A model generated the notes under the pieces. It did not search any database. It saw only the letters and a program-made list of their open reading frames with translations, and was not told the DNA's origin. A stretch of DNA of 64,000 nt from Phaseolus vulgaris (taxonomy: Eukaryota > Streptophyta > Magnoliopsida > Fabales > Fabaceae), in contig NC_023751.2 in assembly GCF_000499845.2 (NCBI RefSeq), positions 35,825,309-35,889,308 of the forward strand, given 5' to 3'. Below are positions 62,001-64,000 of the stretch, piece after piece. Positions within the stretch are counted from its first letter, which is position 1; each line of letters begins with the position of its first letter. The position numbers and the translations under genes are program-made.

Positions 62001-63691
62001 ATTAATAGTTCCAGCCCATACTACTGAATCAAACTCTTTGATAACAGGTAATGATTCTCCTGTTAACATCTTTTCATCAACTTCACACTTTCCTTCCACC
62101 ACGATTCCATCAAGAGGAATAGCGTCACCCGGCCTCACTGCAAGTATGGTGTCTATCTTAACATCATTGACGTCAACACGTTCCCCAGTTTCAGCAATAA
62201 CAGCCTTTTGAGGAGCCATGCTAGTCAAAGAGGACATTGCAACCTTTGCCTAAAGTACAGGTTTAAAATGTCACACGTTAATATAAAATAGGTCTTATAG
62301 TGTCTGTTCAATACTTGCATAGTTATAGCACTAAGCAATAATCAGTTTTTATGAGTGTGAAGAAATAATAATTAGTTTTAAATATAATAAGATAATATAC
62401 AAATAGAATAAGCTTTGAGTTAACTATCATTTTTTTTATCAGCAAGAAAAAATAAATAAATATGAACCACTTCAGGAGTGATCCAACTCTTATACACCTT
62501 GACAATTAGTTCGCAATATTCCAAGCAAAAACAATAGTCCTTTCCAAACAGCAGAAAAAATCACCTACCCAATTTAAGATAAATCACTTGTTTTTAATTG
62601 AAAACATACCAATCAAAGGATGAAGAAGACATCAATATGAAAAGGATAATTATAATCATGTACCTTGTTTCTCTATCACTTTGTAGATATAAGCTTAAAC
62701 TTATAAAGCACATCATAACATATTGAATAGCAATTTTTCTTGAAGTACTAGGTGTGTGTTATACAACTTAACAGTGATTAATGCGTTTGAGAGAGAAGAA
62801 AACAGAAATTTGTCACTATCTCATAATAAGAGTATAGACAGACAAGAATCCAGATGTAGTCACCTTCGATTAAGAGCAAAGCAAGATGATAAACTTGGAA
62901 TTTGGTTATGCCTCTAACAAATCCGTACAATGTTTTAAGAAATTACTCCTACTTTGCATGTAACCTGGTACTGCACGTTTGTTGGGGGAATACTCAACCA
63001 TGATTAGTCATTGCCAAAGTTGTAAGAACATTAAAAAATCAAATCTACATTTAAGCCTCATAGAAGGAAGCTAGAAAGTATACAGATAAGCACATTAAAG
63101 GCACACAATTTGGCATTAATCAAGTAGGAAGAGTTACTTAATGATGTCCCAAACCTTGTGAGTTGCTCTTGTCTCAAGCCATTGAGCAATGGAGAATAAG
63201 AAGATGATGACACCAGCCTCCCAAAAATCTCTTAAAGCAGCAGTACCACACACTGCAAGGTATAAAAAGGAAACAAACATAACAAACAGGACATTCTGTC
63301 TTATGTCACACGTGTACATTTTTTCCATATAAACTATCAAGTGTTGTTATTTTCTTTGGAAAGTAAACTACAGTAGTAAAGCCTACCATTTTTGAGTGAG
63401 GAATCAGAAAAATTACAATTCAAACCAAAGTACCTGCCAATAGGACCAGAATGTTGATATTAAGAGTCAGAGCCTTAATGGATGCAATGGCCCTGAGTAG
63501 AACCTTAGGGAAGCCAATGACAACAGAACCAAGTGCCAACCATTCCAAAGGTTGATATACATATTTCAAGAAAGAAAGTGCCAGAAGCAAGCCACACACC
63601 ATTGTAGTTAAATCTGGCCATTTCTTTTCATTATCAGTCTCTCCCTGTAGTCTCAAACTAGCTTCAAGCCTTGCAGCATTTAGTGCATCAG
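59042..63691 (-). CDS. P1B-type heavy-metal ATPase (HMA2/3/4-like), 5' end outside window
   Basis: Eight exons on the minus strand, all GT-AG: 63691-63434, 63252-63155, 62249-61994, 61907-61770, 61652-61328, 61226-61024, 60405-60203 and 60058-59042, ending in TGA. Upstream exons with the N-terminal metal-binding domain lie beyond 64000. Visible motifs in order: membrane helices, the actuator TGES (MLTGESLPV), the metal-site CPC in a membrane helix ([12 protein letters not shown]), the phosphorylated Asp in DKTGT, the SSHPM ATP-binding motif, MLTGD, and [13 protein letters not shown] with a Cys-rich tail is typical of Zn/Cd exporters of the HMA2/3/4 group. The tail (about 200 aa) has many CC pairs and a 16-residue tandem duplication. 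Expected role: pumping Zn2+/Cd2+ out of the cytosol, at plasma membrane or vacuole. No broken motif; the intron between the second and third visible exons holds a LINE tail. Confidence 0.93.
59233..59322 (-). repeat. 48-bp tandem duplication coding a Cys-rich 16-residue repeat in HMA
   Basis: The unit beginning CACATTTTTCAGTCTTAGAT starts at 59233 and again at 59281. In protein this is [16 protein letters not shown] followed by [16 protein letters not shown]. It adds one di-cysteine metal-binding motif in frame. Confidence 0.92.
62430..62575 (-). mobile_element. LINE 3' tail in an HMA intron
   Basis: Minus strand ends GTTGGATCACTCCTGAAGTG, then TTCATATTTATTTATT and TTGCTGATAAAAAAAA, the same tail as the other LINE fragments here. 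The 5' truncation point is unclear. It lies between the exons at 63155-63252 and 61994-62249 in the same sense as the gene. Confidence 0.65.
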
Positions 63692-64000
63692 CTGACACAA
63701 TCAAACAACAAAGATAGGTAAATTCTTGTGTCTATTTGAGGAAAATAAAGTAATGACTTTCTGTTCTATAAGATTTTTCCCTCATTTCGGATATTTAGGA
63801 ACAGAAAATAGACTGAAGCAAAAACGTATTTTAGTGAATGCCAATGCCAATCATACATAACCTCAGCTAAAAAGTAGTTGAAGTTACAAGTAAAACGCCA
63901 TGCATTTGAATAATAACCAATGAAAGTTTTATTTGATAAGTTGTAATACAAGTATTTACAATCATTATAAATACTAGGAAGATAGAAAGCTTCTCCAATT
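63692..64000 (-). other. HMA intron running off the window edge
   Basis: An acceptor (TTGTGTCAG) abuts the exon at 63691. No further exon of the family was recognised up to 64000, so the N-terminal part of the ATPase is beyond the window. Confidence 0.7.

Overview
The window looks like nuclear DNA of a flowering plant, most likely a legume. The coding exons are separated by GT-AG introns and very AT-rich spacers, and the spacers hold remnants of Ty1-copia, Ty3-gypsy-like, L1-type LINE, CACTA and Mutator-like elements. No rRNA, tRNA or CRISPR was found. The legume assignment is inferred from gene and repeat style and was not tested.

Layout. (1) 2.1-15.1 kb: a head-to-tail tandem pair of ZEITLUPE/ADAGIO-type blue-light receptors (LOV + F-box + Kelch). 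Each has two exons and encodes 612 aa. The second copy has a much longer intron because of a decayed copia element. (2) 15.1-21.6 kb: spacer with two GC-richer LTR-like fragments (gypsy style), a small LTR element with readable primer-binding site and polypurine tract, and AT-rich CACTA-related debris. (3) 21.7-46.2 kb: a cluster of LRK10-like (rust-resistance-kinase type) receptor-like kinases. They have a short first exon, a membrane segment split by a phase-1 intron, a kinase domain of non-RD type and no visible extracellular domain. Two of them, here called c and d, are duplicated in inverted orientation (c, d on + at 28.9-32.9 kb; d', c' on - at 40.7-46.2 kb). Between the arms lie another kinase (e) and a 2.5-kb foldback palindrome with arms of about 1,216 bp and a 99-bp loop. 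(4) 46.2-58.7 kb: repeat-dominated. A LINE is interrupted by a defective copia element, which is itself interrupted by a solo LTR. Beside this lie the shattered third copy of kinase c, a Mutator-like element built of palindromic repeats, and small relics of another kinase and of the HMA gene. (5) 59.0-64.0 kb: the 3' eight exons of a P1B-type (HMA2/3/4-like) Zn/Cd-transporting ATPase on the - strand, whose 5' end lies outside the window.

The most notable observation is that the two arms of the inverted kinase duplication have lost opposite genes. The left arm has an intact c and a frameshifted d, while the right arm has c' with a nonsense codon and an intact d'. One full copy of each therefore survives. 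Together with near-identical kinase exons but diverged N-termini, this points to recent duplication or gene conversion at a locus whose architecture can form large hairpins. No biochemical pathway links the three gene groups: the ZTL pair is expected in circadian and flowering control, the kinases in immune or stress signalling, and the ATPase in metal homeostasis.
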